From positions 62,001-126,000 of the forward strand of contig NZ_AQQP01000003.1 of assembly GCF_002210165.1 (NCBI RefSeq): a DNA stretch of 64,000 nt. Direction: 5' to 3'. Position numbers and translations under genes: made by a program. The notes under the pieces were generated by a model, which saw nothing but the letters and a program-made list of their open reading frames with translations, made no database searches and had not been told where the DNA came from. The stretch is from Phaeobacter sp. 22II1-1F12B (GTDB lineage: Bacteria > Pseudomonadota > Alphaproteobacteria > Rhodobacterales > Rhodobacteraceae). Positions 8,819 through 17,734 of this stretch are shown here, one piece after another (positions within the stretch are counted from its first letter, which is position 1; each line of letters starts with the position of its first letter).

Positions 8819-10651
8819 ATGTTTCGAGCAATTGTAGATAGTGCTGTCGCGAGTATCCTGGTCATCGATGGCTCGGGCACTGTTCAGTTCTGCAACAAGG
8901 CTGGCCTCAAGCTTTTCTTCCGCGATGATACGTCGATCGAAGGCGGTTGCATCACCGATTTCCTGCCAAACTCCGAAATGATCGATGGAGAGCTTGTCGT
9001 CCACGGCATACGTCAGGCATTCGGTTTTGCCCTGATCACACTCACGACGCCAAGCGGCGAGAAACGCGGCTTTAACGTCCGGCATGACCTTGAGCTCGAC
9101 GAAAAAAAGAACAAGCTCAATATCCTTCGCATGACCGATGTCACCGAAGAGGTGGCAACGCAAAAAGCCCTGTCCGCGCAAAAGGAACGCTGGGATCTTG
9201 CCCTGAAGGGCAGTCAGATCGGCATCTTCGAATCCGATCTGCGCGCCAATGAGGGTTCGGCGACAAACACTTGGTTTCACCTCTTTGGTGTCGAAGATCC
9301 CGCTGATCTGGACTCGGACAAGTTTTGGCACGAACGCGTCCACCCGGACGACCTGCAGGGCGTTCTGGATAGCGATGCGAGCTGCGTCTACGGCGACAAG
9401 GAACGGTCAGACACTAAGTACAGGGTGCTGCACGAGGATGGCCAGTGGCACTGGATGCACTCGGTTCTTTTGGTCGCGGAAAGGGATGCATCCGGCAAAG
9501 CCATCAGGCTGCTGGGAACAATGACCGATATTACTGAGCTTCGGCAGGCAATGGAGCTTGCAAGGGAACGGGAAAACCAACTCAGACGTTTGATCGCCAG
9601 CGCTCCGGTTCCGATGGCCGTGCTATCGCCGGACGGTCGCTTCCAGATCACCAACGAAGCCTGCCAGACTTTCCTCGGATACTCCGCCGATGACCTTCTA
9701 GAAAATTCGCTCTGGGCGTTGGGGGATCGTCAGATGCTTGCCGATCTGCAGAACGAAATCAAATCACTATTGGACGGTTCGATAGATGTCTACGCCGGAG
9801 AGAAAACCTTTCAACGGCCCGACGGCGCCGAGATCGAATTCGCGATCCGGTTTTCAAAGCTTCATGGCGAAAGCGGCAATTACCGCAGCCTGATCGTCCA
9901 GTTCATCGATATAACCGAACAGAAACGGGTGGCCCGCCTTAAGGACAACTTCATCGCCACGGTCAGCCACGAATTGCGAACGCCGCTGGCCTCGATCAGC
10001 GGCGCGCTTGGATTGATGCAAGCGATGAGTGCGGAACGTCTCGACGAAAAGGCGCTAAACCTACTGACGATCGCCTCTCGAAACGGGCAGCGCCTCAAGG
10101 AATTGGTAGACGATCTGCTCGATTTCCAGCACCTGAGTTCCGGTGCCCTGTCGCTGAAAATAGCGCCGGCCAATATAATCGCAATCGTGGATCAGGCCGT
10201 CGAAGAAATTCAGCCCTTCGCCCAAAAGCTGGAAGTCGGATTAAGCTTCCAGCACGAGCCGCAGCAACTAACTGGAAACCTCGATCCGGTTCGCTTCAAA
10301 CAGATCATCGTCAACCTGCTCTCGAACGCCATTAAATTCTCGACGACAGGCGAAAAGGTCATGGTGCAGGTCACGCACTCGCAAGGATTTTGCTGCGTTG
10401 CCGTAACCAACAAAGGCATCGGGATCGCGCCGGAGTTTCGCGAGCACATATTCCGCCCCTTCTCGCAACAGGCCGACCCGGCGACCCGCGACCGGGAAGG
10501 GTCCGGTCTTGGACTTGCGATCAGTAAAGGCCTGATCGAGCGGATGCGCGGCTCTATCGGGTATGAATCCGTACCGAACGGTCAGACAACGTTCTGGATC
10601 CGGCTGCCTCTTGAGGAAATGCCTGAAACAATTACTGAAAAGGCCCTCTGA
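8819..10651 (+). CDS. Soluble multi-PAS sensor histidine kinase
   Basis: A 610-residue protein with no transmembrane segment. A PAS domain starts at residue 1 (FRAIVDSAVASILVIDGSG), followed by a PAC-like stretch, a PAS_3-type domain near 120-240 and a third PAS near 255-375. The kinase core has SHELRTPL (His384), the N-box NLLSNAIKFS and a G2 box GSGLGLAIS. In the G1 box the usual Asp of DxGxG is Asn (NKGIGI, Asn531). An in-frame TGA three codons upstream fixes ATG 8819 as the most upstream start, though no clear ribosome binding site is seen. No response regulator is adjacent, so it is an orphan kinase. Confidence 0.88.
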   Translation: MFRAIVDSAVASILVIDGSGTVQFCNKAGLKLFFRDDTSIEGGCITDFLPNSEMIDGELVVHGIRQAFGFALITLTTPSGEKRGFNVRHDLELDEKKNKLNILRMTDVTEEVATQKALSAQKERWDLALKGSQIGIFESDLRANEGSATNTWFHLFGVEDPADLDSDKFWHERVHPDDLQGVLDSDASCVYGDKERSDTKYRVLHEDGQWHWMHSVLLVAERDASGKAIRLLGTMTDITELRQAMELARERENQLRRLIASAPVPMAVLSPDGRFQITNEACQTFLGYSADDLLENSLWALGDRQMLADLQNEIKSLLDGSIDVYAGEKTFQRPDGAEIEFAIRFSKLHGESGNYRSLIVQFIDITEQKRVARLKDNFIATVSHELRTPLASISGALGLMQAMSAERLDEKALNLLTIASRNGQRLKELVDDLLDFQHLSSGALSLKIAPANIIAIVDQAVEEIQPFAQKLEVGLSFQHEPQQLTGNLDPVRFKQIIVNLLSNAIKFSTTGEKVMVQVTHSQGFCCVAVTNKGIGIAPEFREHIFRPFSQQADPATRDREGSGLGLAISKGLIERMRGSIGYESVPNGQTTFWIRLPLEEMPETITEKAL

Positions 10652-10684
10652 AAGCCTGCAGCATCGTTTTGATTGCAATGAGAA

Positions 10685-10760
<76 letters not shown>

Positions 10761-10770
10761 GTGCGACGGG

Positions 10771-10799
10771 GACTTAACGGAGGTTGGAGAACTGCGCAA
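10771..10799 (-). promoter_or_regulatory. Sigma70-type promoter of tRNA-Val
   Basis: On the minus strand TTGCGC (10794-10799), a 17-nt spacer and TAAGTC (10771-10776) lie 10 nt before the tRNA 5' end. Confidence 0.55.
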
Positions 10800-10811
10800 G
10801 AGGATTTCCAG

Positions 10812-11456
10812 TCAAATCCCGGGAAAAGCTTCGCTTCGCCATCCATCATCATCCAGAGCACCATATTCGCCGTTGCGGATCGCATAGACGATCCCCTGCC
10901 CGCCGTTCAGTTCGGCGAAACATGACGGTTCCAGATCCAGCGCAACACAGCGAAGAACCCGGCTGGTGATGCCGTGGGTGACGATCACCGCAGGTGCCTG
11001 GAGCGACGACAGGAAATCACGCGCACGTTCGGCGACAGAATCGATGCTCTCGCTTCCCGGCCCTTGCCCATAGTAAGATAGCGCGGCAACTCCTTCCTCG
11101 AACAGGTCCGGACGCTCCTTTCCGATTTCGAGTCGGGTCAGGCCCGTCCAGTCGCCCATCCCGATCTCCTTCAGACGTATATCCTGCTCGATATGCTGAC
11201 CATGCGGCGCAGCGATCCGCGCGGTATTAAAGGCGCGCCCTTGCGGCGAGGAAAACCACTCACATGTCTCGATCACCACCTGCGAGAGCAAGCGCCCCTG
11301 CCTCCGGGCCTGTTCCCGTCCAAGTTCGGTTAACGCGCTGTCCAGATGCCCTTGCATTCGACCCGCAAGATTCCATTCCGTTTCGCCGTGCCGGAGGATG
11401 AAAAGATCGGGATACCTGGGCAAAATTTTCTCACTGCATTTGGACTCTTCGCTCAT
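10812..11456 (-). CDS. Histidine phosphatase family protein
   Basis: A 214-residue branch-1 histidine phosphatase (phosphoglycerate-mutase-like fold). The catalytic motif LRHGETEWN is near residues 20-28, the second catalytic His is in VIVTHGITSR, and an acidic GDWTGLT segment lies between them. Such proteins remove phosphate from sugar phosphates, nucleotides or cofactor precursors; the substrate cannot be assigned. The frame continues upstream to a TTG at 11513, but the ATG at 11456 gives a normal family N-terminus. About 230 bp of non-coding sequence lies upstream. Confidence 0.85.
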   Translation of the reverse strand: MSEESKCSEKILPRYPDLFILRHGETEWNLAGRMQGHLDSALTELGREQARRQGRLLSQVVIETCEWFSSPQGRAFNTARIAAPHGQHIEQDIRLKEIGMGDWTGLTRLEIGKERPDLFEEGVAALSYYGQGPGSESIDSVAERARDFLSSLQAPAVIVTHGITSRVLRCVALDLEPSCFAELNGGQGIVYAIRNGEYGALDDDGWRSEAFPGI

Positions 11457-11687
11457 AGTTACCCATTTGGCGATGCGCAACTGTGCTGACTTTTTCCAAT
11501 TGATCCGGTGCAACTGTTAAAGCAGTGCAACCCTTTTTGGCCGATAAGGATAGGTCCATCCCGGTCCTATCCAGATCCATAATGCTCAATAGTTTGAGAT
11601 TTTAGATGGCTTCCGCGCATAGCATTTGCGCGACATTTTGATAAGCACTGCCAGAACTGACCTCTGGGGTTTTCGTCATCCAATGAG

Positions 11688-12461
11688 TCAACCGCCTGTC
11701 ACTACTCGCCTGATTTCTCCCAATATCATCGCGCCATATTTTCCATTGGCATGGAGTATGTCGTTAGCGGGCTGCTTGCTCTTGGCATTGAGCCTGCCAG
11801 CACCACGCATATACGTTTCATCCGTCACGAACCCATGCCTGATGGTTTTCGCAGGTTGAGGAAGAATTGTAACACCCTCTACAGCCTCAAAAACCTCACG
11901 ATGCGCCTGATCCAGCAATGCAGCGACCTTATCTCCAATCCCTTGTTCGCTAATCGCCTTGAGGGCTGAAAACCTGGATGATTTTTTCAGGACCGCCTCG
12001 GAGGGGTAAGGTTGCGGGGCAATCACGACCGGCGCATCGCAGACAGCGCGAATTTTGCTGACGATGTCGAAAGAAAGAACTTCACGGATCTTCGCCGTGA
12101 GAGAGGCAAGGATCGCAGCTTCGGATATGTAGGGGGCTTCTACGCGCGTATTGGCACCCGGCCAGCCAAAAACCCGATGATCCGCGACCATGCCCATGAT
12201 TGCAAAAACCGTTGCGGTCATCCCAACCAGCACAAAACCATCATAGTCACGTAATTTCAGCTTATCGGGCATGTCGAGCCGTCGAAGCACACAGCAAAGG
12301 TCCGGCCCTACCGCGTGGATTTCAGCGTCGCGAAGCTGGATGCCTTCTGGCCCGCGTCCCGGCTGGGCAAAGAACGTCAGGTCCAGATCGACGAACTTCT
12401 CGGGCGGGTCGGCGCGCATGATCATGGAAACATGCGAATTACCAATGACACACAGCTTCAT
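11688..12461 (-). CDS. SGNH-like hydrolase, uncharacterised
   Basis: A 257-residue cytosolic protein. It starts MKLCVIGNSHVSMI, where the GNSH segment is in the place of the nucleophile/oxyanion block of SGNH hydrolases. The C-terminal segment NDILHANGKYG resembles the terminal catalytic His block of that superfamily. No signal peptide is seen. Its start overlaps the stop of the GSCFA gene by 4 nt (ATGA), so it is translated after it. I do not recognise a named family. A role in ester removal or transfer on surface polysaccharides is inference from the fold hints and the partner gene. Confidence 0.6.
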   Translation of the reverse strand: MKLCVIGNSHVSMIMRADPPEKFVDLDLTFFAQPGRGPEGIQLRDAEIHAVGPDLCCVLRRLDMPDKLKLRDYDGFVLVGMTATVFAIMGMVADHRVFGWPGANTRVEAPYISEAAILASLTAKIREVLSFDIVSKIRAVCDAPVVIAPQPYPSEAVLKKSSRFSALKAISEQGIGDKVAALLDQAHREVFEAVEGVTILPQPAKTIRHGFVTDETYMRGAGRLNAKSKQPANDILHANGKYGAMILGEIRRVVTGG

Positions 12462-13504
12462 GGCCGGATAAACGCCTCGACCATGGCCTCTTCACAGTGT
12501 TCGCCCGGCAAGTAGCCTTTAGAGAGCATGTGATCCTTTGCGGGCGACTCCATCACCCCAGGAGAGGCCCCGTAAGCTGCAAAAAACACCTTCATGACAC
12601 GATCAACAGTTGCTGTGCTGACAGAACGCAGGTTCGGCTCGAACCCTGGCGCGCCGAATGGCAGGCCCGCGACGAGTTCAAAGGAAGGGAAATAATCAAT
12701 CGCCGGATCTGTCGCGGCAAGTTTGCCTGCTACGACGCGCAGAACCGATTTGGAATATGTGGTCGCAGACAGGACATGCTGTCCGCTTGCTGTTGCCGTC
12801 AGCGGAACCGGAGAAACGCTCAAGATCACACGAAGCGTGGGGTTCACGAGACGCATCAGGCGGATTGCGTCCTTAAGGTCACTCAAAACTTCGTCAAAGC
12901 CTTGGTTGCGAAACTGGTATAGGGCCGGATCGAATGCGCCCGCGATCACGCCGGGGGCGACTGGATAGACCTGCCCGGTTTCCTTGTGCTCCCAGATCTC
13001 GGTCAGACCAAGCGTAAAGATGAACACACCCATGGTCGAAATCATCGCTGCCACACGATCAAGGTGGTTTGCGCGATGGGCGAGCACTTCGTCGATGCGT
13101 TCCAGACCGAACGGTTCGACTCCCGGACGAAGCGCATCAAAATAGCGCCCATTCTTTTCCCACACAGCTTGCGCGTCGACCCGGCCCGTCTGGGCGTCCT
13201 GAACCAGCTGAAGCAACTGACGCGCGCTATAGATGTTGCCGTATCTTGCCGAATACAGACCGTACCCGAACAGCCGTGCCACCCCCGGGTCCATACCACG
13301 CGGAACGGGTTCCATTTGCTGGAATTGCAGGGAGGAGCCCTGTAGATAATGGGAAATATTCTGCGCGAAACAGCTACCCGCCGCCGCGATCAAGTCGTCG
13401 GGATCGATTTCGAATTTGGGGCGATAGATTTCACCCGAACGAAAGTCGGGATCCTCGCGGCACAGTCGCCAGAAGGCACTGGCTTCGAGACTTCGATATG
13501 GCAT
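12458..13504 (-). CDS. GSCFA domain-containing protein
   Basis: A 348-residue protein carrying the family-defining GSCFAQ motif at residues 43-48. Other conserved blocks are YGNIYSARQL near 87-97, VFIFTLGLTEIW near 160, SVSPVPL near 230 and DYFPSFEL near 265. GSCFA proteins belong to the SGNH/PC-esterase superfamily; most are uncharacterised and occur near polysaccharide genes. The gene precedes and overlaps the SGNH-like gene by 4 nt. No signal peptide is visible, so it should act in the cytosol. The substrate is unknown. Confidence 0.85.
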   Translation of the reverse strand: MPYRSLEASAFWRLCREDPDFRSGEIYRPKFEIDPDDLIAAAGSCFAQNISHYLQGSSLQFQQMEPVPRGMDPGVARLFGYGLYSARYGNIYSARQLLQLVQDAQTGRVDAQAVWEKNGRYFDALRPGVEPFGLERIDEVLAHRANHLDRVAAMISTMGVFIFTLGLTEIWEHKETGQVYPVAPGVIAGAFDPALYQFRNQGFDEVLSDLKDAIRLMRLVNPTLRVILSVSPVPLTATASGQHVLSATTYSKSVLRVVAGKLAATDPAIDYFPSFELVAGLPFGAPGFEPNLRSVSTATVDRVMKVFFAAYGASPGVMESPAKDHMLSKGYLPGEHCEEAMVEAFIRP

Positions 13505-13627
13505 TGGTCAGTTCAGTTCACTCGGTACCTCGACGACGATACAGACCAGAGGTGAAGATGAATTGAACCGCGGCACCGTAATCGGGTGACTTGATGCCGT
13601 GCCTTACGTGCTCACGCCCCCTCGTTA

Positions 13628-14863
13628 TCAGCTAAGGGCAACAGGCAGGCGCGCATAACCGCGAAAACGCATCCTGCCGCCTCCAACCCGTCCCGGCAAA
13701 ACCCGGTACTCCGGATAACGGCTAAGGAACCGCGAAATTGCAATGCGCCCTTCCATCCGTGCAAGCGTCAGACCGACACAGACGTGCGGCCCACCGGCAA
13801 AGGCAAGATGGCGGTTCGGTTTTCGTGTAATATCAGGCGCTTGCGGCTTTTCAAACACCTCGGGGTCACGGTTGGCCGCCCCTATACAGAGGTGGAGGTT
13901 CGTGCCGGGCGCAATCGTCAATCCGCCGATCTCGACCTCGGCGGTGGTTTCCCGGTTACCAAGCTGGTTGGGCGAGCGATATCGCAGGAACTCCTCGATA
14001 GCGGGCGAGATCAGGTCGGGTTCCTGCAGCAGCTTTCGCCTTTGCTCAGGAAAATCGTTCAAAATCGCCATACCGTTCCCGATCAGGTTCGTCGTCGTTT
14101 CGTGACCCGCGTTCAGAATGAAGATGCAGTTCTGGATAAGCTCCGTCTCGCTCAACTTGCCATCGGCCCCGTCACCGTTGATCAGGCGCGTCAGCACATC
14201 GGTTTCTGGATCGCCCGGAGAGCGCCTGCGCCGCGCGATCAGGTCCTCAAGATAGCATTTGAATTCGGTAACCGCGCGATTGCCCAGATCGAGATGCTCC
14301 CTGGACAGCGAGGGTTCAAGCGCGCCGAGGATGGCCAGCGACCAATCGCGCAGGGGGCCGCGTTCCGACATCGGCACGTCCAGCAGATTACCGATGATCT
14401 GGATTGGAATGGCCGAGGCAAAATCTTCGATGATGTCGGTTTCTGCGTCACCGGACATGTCATCCAAAAGCGCATCCACCGTCGCAACCAGACCGGGTTC
14501 CATCCGCTGCAGGGCGCGGGGCGTCAAAGCCGACGTCATGATCCGCCGAACCCTGGTGTGCAGGGGCGGGTCGGAAAACACGAGCGATGTCGTGTGATGT
14601 TCGTACAAGGCGGAATCCGAACCGAATTTCGGAGCGAAAGCGATTTTCTTGTCAGAGGAATAGCGGCTCGTATCCTTGTAGATCCGTTCAAGATCCGCAT
14701 GGCGCGAGAGGAGCACCGAGCCGTCCGGTTGACGCAAAACCGGAGCATGGGCAAGCAGCGCATCGTAGATCTCAAACGGATCGTCGACAAAGCCCGGCGG
14801 CGGCGAAGCAAGGTCGAAACTTGTGGCAATTTCCTTGCCGTCGCTCATCGTATTCGTTGTCAT
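13628..14863 (-). CDS. Cytochrome P450
   Basis: A 411-residue soluble bacterial class I P450. It has the I-helix oxygen-activation motif AGHETT (252-257), the K-helix ExxR (291-294), and the heme-binding loop FAGGPHVCVG with axial Cys362. It hydroxylates or epoxidises an unknown substrate using electrons from a ferredoxin and its reductase. No ferredoxin or reductase gene is adjacent. A strong GGGAGG ribosome binding site 6 nt before the ATG supports this start. The previous gene on the strand is the RTX protease, 67 bp upstream. Confidence 0.95.
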   Translation of the reverse strand: MTTNTMSDGKEIATSFDLASPPPGFVDDPFEIYDALLAHAPVLRQPDGSVLLSRHADLERIYKDTSRYSSDKKIAFAPKFGSDSALYEHHTTSLVFSDPPLHTRVRRIMTSALTPRALQRMEPGLVATVDALLDDMSGDAETDIIEDFASAIPIQIIGNLLDVPMSERGPLRDWSLAILGALEPSLSREHLDLGNRAVTEFKCYLEDLIARRRRSPGDPETDVLTRLINGDGADGKLSETELIQNCIFILNAGHETTTNLIGNGMAILNDFPEQRRKLLQEPDLISPAIEEFLRYRSPNQLGNRETTAEVEIGGLTIAPGTNLHLCIGAANRDPEVFEKPQAPDITRKPNRHLAFAGGPHVCVGLTLARMEGRIAISRFLSRYPEYRVLPGRVGGGRMRFRGYARLPVALS

Positions 14864-14930
14864 TCGATCCTCCCGAGCGGATCATCCTGCACCGGCGACA
14901 GGCTGTCAACGTGGGACCAGCAGCCTGAAC

Positions 14931-16448
14931 TTACAGCAGGAAATCGCCTTCGCGCAGTTCAAAGACCTGAGTAAGGAAGATGGACAGGTCCGAATGCCCG
15001 TCCCCGTCCCGATCGACCTCTATCCGGGTGCCATCTGTTTCCTTGATTGAGGTGACAGTTGGACCGGAAACGCTGAAAGCTCCGTAAAGCTTCAATTCCA
15101 GATCAAACTCTGAAAAGCCGATCAGATCGATCTTGTCCTTGCGCGTGGTGAAATCCCGAATTGTGTTCTCGCCGCCAACCCCCAGCGCATCAAAGACAAA
15201 AACGTCGCGCCCGCCGCCGCCGGTCAGCTCATCATTCCCCGCGCCTCCGTTGATCGTATCGCGCCCGCGACCGCCAAAGAGCAGATCATCACCATCGTCG
15301 CCATTCAGCACGTCAGCGCCTTTGCCGCCTTTCAAGCGGTCGTCCCCTGTACCGCCGTAAAGCTCATCCCAGCCGCCGTTCCCCTTAAGCCGGTCACGAC
15401 CGTCCTGCCCGTACAAATGATCTTGCCCCTTGCCGCCCAAAAGCCGGTCATTCCCATCATTCCCTGACAGCATGTTATCGGCATTGTTGCCTCGGATCCG
15501 GTCGTTTCCGAACCCGCCCAGGGCGTTTTCGATCAGGGCACGTTCATCGCCGTCGACCAGTCTGGCGTTGGCAATATTTCCACGCGCCATAAAGGCCGGA
15601 TCGTCATCAAAGCGATTCAGATCAGCCAGTTGTGCGGATGAAAAGGTCGAGAACTTTACAGGTCTCAGGTCAAGCGACAGGTTGGTGTCATAGTTGCCAA
15701 GATCGTAGGTGTCATTGCCGTCGCCATCCCAGATCGTGCGAAATATCCGGTTGCCGGCGACATCTCCCTGCCTTTGGCCGTTGATCGACAACTCACCTGT
15801 CTGCGGGTCAAAGCCATAGATCGTGTCCCCGCTCCACGCAAAGCCGCTTTCGGCGTAATTCGCACCATAAAGAAACTGCAAAGCCGCAATGTCGAACTGC
15901 ATATAGCTTTGCGCCCAGTCGATCTTGCCACTGTCATAGGACGAGATATCCGTATCCCCGACATAATCGGCATAGGTCATGATCGAGAACTCTTGCGAGT
16001 TATAGTCCGAGCGCGCGAACCGCTTGTAGATATGACCGTGTTCCAGCCCAAGCGTATGGCCGATCTCATGTATGAAATAGAGATAGGATTCGTTCCCCGG
16101 TGTCGGATCATCGGTATTGGGGCCAAAAAACGCGTCACCACCGGAACCATCGTTCGACGGAAAATACGCGCTGGCACCGTAAGCCTTGCGATCGGTTATG
16201 TAGCGCAAAGTCGGCGCCCGGCTCTCTTCGAACCCGAGCATGGTAAAGCTGGAGATTTCTGACAGTATCCCACGCACGGCATCCTGCTGACTTTCCGAAA
16301 GTGATCGCAACTGGTTCGCGGGAAAGCCCGGAAAATGCGTACCATCCTGCGGAAAGCCAAAGGTCAGAACGGGGTCAGCCCAATGCTGGTAGTGAAGCCA
16401 GGGGTTGAAAGGTTCTTTGCTGACCGGCGTGGCCTGAACACTGTTCAC
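14931..16448 (-). CDS. Serralysin-type (M10) RTX metalloprotease
   Basis: A secreted zinc protease of about 505 residues. The astacin/serralysin zinc site HEIGHTLGLEH lies at about 127-137 and the Met-turn SIMTY at about 155-159. About twelve Ca-binding RTX nonapeptides (GGxGxDxxx type) run from roughly 311 to 420, followed by a C-terminal domain typical of type I secretion substrates. The frame is open further upstream to 16553, but a GTG at 16446-16448 with a GGAG site before it gives a more likely start and leaves little or no propeptide. No ABC/membrane-fusion exporter genes are adjacent. It is divergent from the DUF4112 gene. Confidence 0.85.
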   Translation of the reverse strand: MNSVQATPVSKEPFNPWLHYQHWADPVLTFGFPQDGTHFPGFPANQLRSLSESQQDAVRGILSEISSFTMLGFEESRAPTLRYITDRKAYGASAYFPSNDGSGGDAFFGPNTDDPTPGNESYLYFIHEIGHTLGLEHGHIYKRFARSDYNSQEFSIMTYADYVGDTDISSYDSGKIDWAQSYMQFDIAALQFLYGANYAESGFAWSGDTIYGFDPQTGELSINGQRQGDVAGNRIFRTIWDGDGNDTYDLGNYDTNLSLDLRPVKFSTFSSAQLADLNRFDDDPAFMARGNIANARLVDGDERALIENALGGFGNDRIRGNNADNMLSGNDGNDRLLGGKGQDHLYGQDGRDRLKGNGGWDELYGGTGDDRLKGGKGADVLNGDDGDDLLFGGRGRDTINGGAGNDELTGGGGRDVFVFDALGVGGENTIRDFTTRKDKIDLIGFSEFDLELKLYGAFSVSGPTVTSIKETDGTRIEVDRDGDGHSDLSIFLTQVFELREGDFLL

Positions 16449-16611
16449 ACCGGTTTCTCCGGGCCGGAGACTGGCGGAAGTATTGATCTGAAAAAGACGA
16501 AAACCATGAAAAGAACCTGAAGAATGGAAACAACAAACAAACTTGGGAAGCACGCAGAGATCGGAACCGGCCCCCGATCAGCACGTTATTTTGCCATAGA
16601 TAGCGGAGTTT

Positions 16612-17112
16612 ATGACGATGCAACAAGGATTCTCAGAGAAAAAACATCAACCCGGCGCGGGTGATGCCGCAGGCGAACTTGTCCTTCATCCGGATTTTGT
16701 AGAGCTGGAAAAGCTCGAGCGCCTCGCCCACCGCATGGACACGCTGTTCAGACTTCCCATCATTAATACGCGCGTGGGTCTGGATTCCATCCTCGGCCTC
16801 GTACCTGGCATCGGTGACACGGCGACGCTTCTTCCCGCCGCATACATCGTCTACCGCGGCCATCGCATGGGCGTACCGACAAGCACGAAACTTCGCATGG
16901 GGGTCAATTCGGCAATTGACTGGGTGATCGGCTCAGTACCGTTGGTCGGCGACCTTTTCGACGTCGGCTTCAAAGCCAACAGGCGCAACGTGGCGCTGAT
17001 CCGAAGCCACCTTGAGCAGCGTCACTCCGAACAGGCACAATTATCCAGATGGTACGCCAAAGAAAAAGGCGCGCCCGTGGGCACGCCTTCACACAGATCG
17101 AATTTCGTCTGA
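16612..17112 (+). CDS. DUF4112 domain-containing protein
   Basis: A 166-residue small membrane-associated protein of unknown function. It has the DUF4112 hallmarks: LDSILGLVPGIGDTATLL near 57-74, which forms a hydrophobic hairpin, and a second hydrophobic stretch IDWVIGSVPLVGDLFDVGFK near 102-121. Two Met codons lie close together, 16612 and 16618. The GGAG motif sits 3 nt before the first and 9 nt before the second, so 16618 may be the true start. Its stop codon abuts that of ndk, and its last 50 nt encode the ndk terminator on the other strand. Confidence 0.85.
   Translation: MTMQQGFSEKKHQPGAGDAAGELVLHPDFVELEKLERLAHRMDTLFRLPIINTRVGLDSILGLVPGIGDTATLLPAAYIVYRGHRMGVPTSTKLRMGVNSAIDWVIGSVPLVGDLFDVGFKANRRNVALIRSHLEQRHSEQAQLSRWYAKEKGAPVGTPSHRSNFV
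17061..17089 (-). terminator. Intrinsic terminator of ndk, inside the DUF4112 gene
   Basis: Read on the minus strand, AAGGCG and CGCCTT enclose an inner GCCC-ac-GGGC stem (one mismatch between), then a TTTTTC tract. This is a classic Rho-independent terminator 24 nt after the ndk stop. It lies wholly within the 3' coding end of the convergent DUF4112 gene. Confidence 0.8.
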
Positions 17113-17535
17113 TCAGCCGACCAGTTCGAGACCCGAGAAGAAGTAAGCGATTTCGACGGCAGCGGTTTCCGGTGCGTCGGAACCGTGAACCGAGTTTTCA
17201 CCAACGCTCTCAGCGAATTCCGCGCGGATCGTGCCCGGGGCCGCGTCTGCGGGGTTGGTCGCCCCCATGATTTCACGGTTCTTGGTGATCGCGTTTTCGC
17301 CTTCGAGAACCTGAACGACAACCGGCTCGGACGACATGAATTCGCAGAGTTCCTGATAGAACGGGCGTTCCGCGTGAACAGCGTAGAACACGCCAGCCTG
17401 TGCGGCCGTCATGTGAATACGCTTTTGGGCGACGATTCGCAGACCTGCCTCTTCGAACTTGGCATTGATCTTGCCGGTCAGGTTACGGCGGGTTGCGTCG
17501 GGCTTGATGATCGAGAAAGTGCGTTCCAATGCCAT
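17113..17535 (-). CDS. ndk: Nucleoside diphosphate kinase
   Basis: A 140-residue enzyme of normal family length. It exchanges the terminal phosphate between NTPs and NDPs by ping-pong transfer through a phosphohistidine. The active site ENSVHGSDA is intact with His117, and the N-terminal [11 protein letters not shown] is the family signature. A GGAG ribosome binding site lies 8 nt before the ATG. It is convergent and directly abutting with DUF4112, and divergent from the ABC-F gene at 17735. Confidence 0.97.
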   Translation of the reverse strand: MALERTFSIIKPDATRRNLTGKINAKFEEAGLRIVAQKRIHMTAAQAGVFYAVHAERPFYQELCEFMSSEPVVVQVLEGENAITKNREIMGATNPADAAPGTIRAEFAESVGENSVHGSDAPETAAVEIAYFFSGLELVG

Positions 17536-17734
17536 CGTGGCGTCTCCATAGCTGCGGCCCCGGCGGTGCGCCCGGGCTGAATTTGCGTCGGCGCCCGACT
17601 AGCACGGCTCAATTCTGTTGGAAAGGTCTAGAAACAGGCGCAATCGCGCAGGCGATCCGCAATCTTCTCAAAGCCGCCGCGTGAACGCACGACTCCGCTT
17701 TCACCGCGCCAAAGCCTCTGCTAAAGCGCCGCGC

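Noticed and set aside
11457-11687. Possible small gene between the phosphatase and the SGNH-like gene
   Set aside because: No frame of convincing composition. A plus-strand frame here runs antisense into the SGNH-like gene.
13784-14974. 396-residue open frame on the plus strand
   Set aside because: Antisense to the cytochrome P450, whose heme and I-helix motifs are intact.
15180-15500. Repeated DNA pattern that could look like a repeat array
   Set aside because: It encodes the RTX nonapeptides of the protease; repeats are in codon phase and not separated by unique spacers as in CRISPR.
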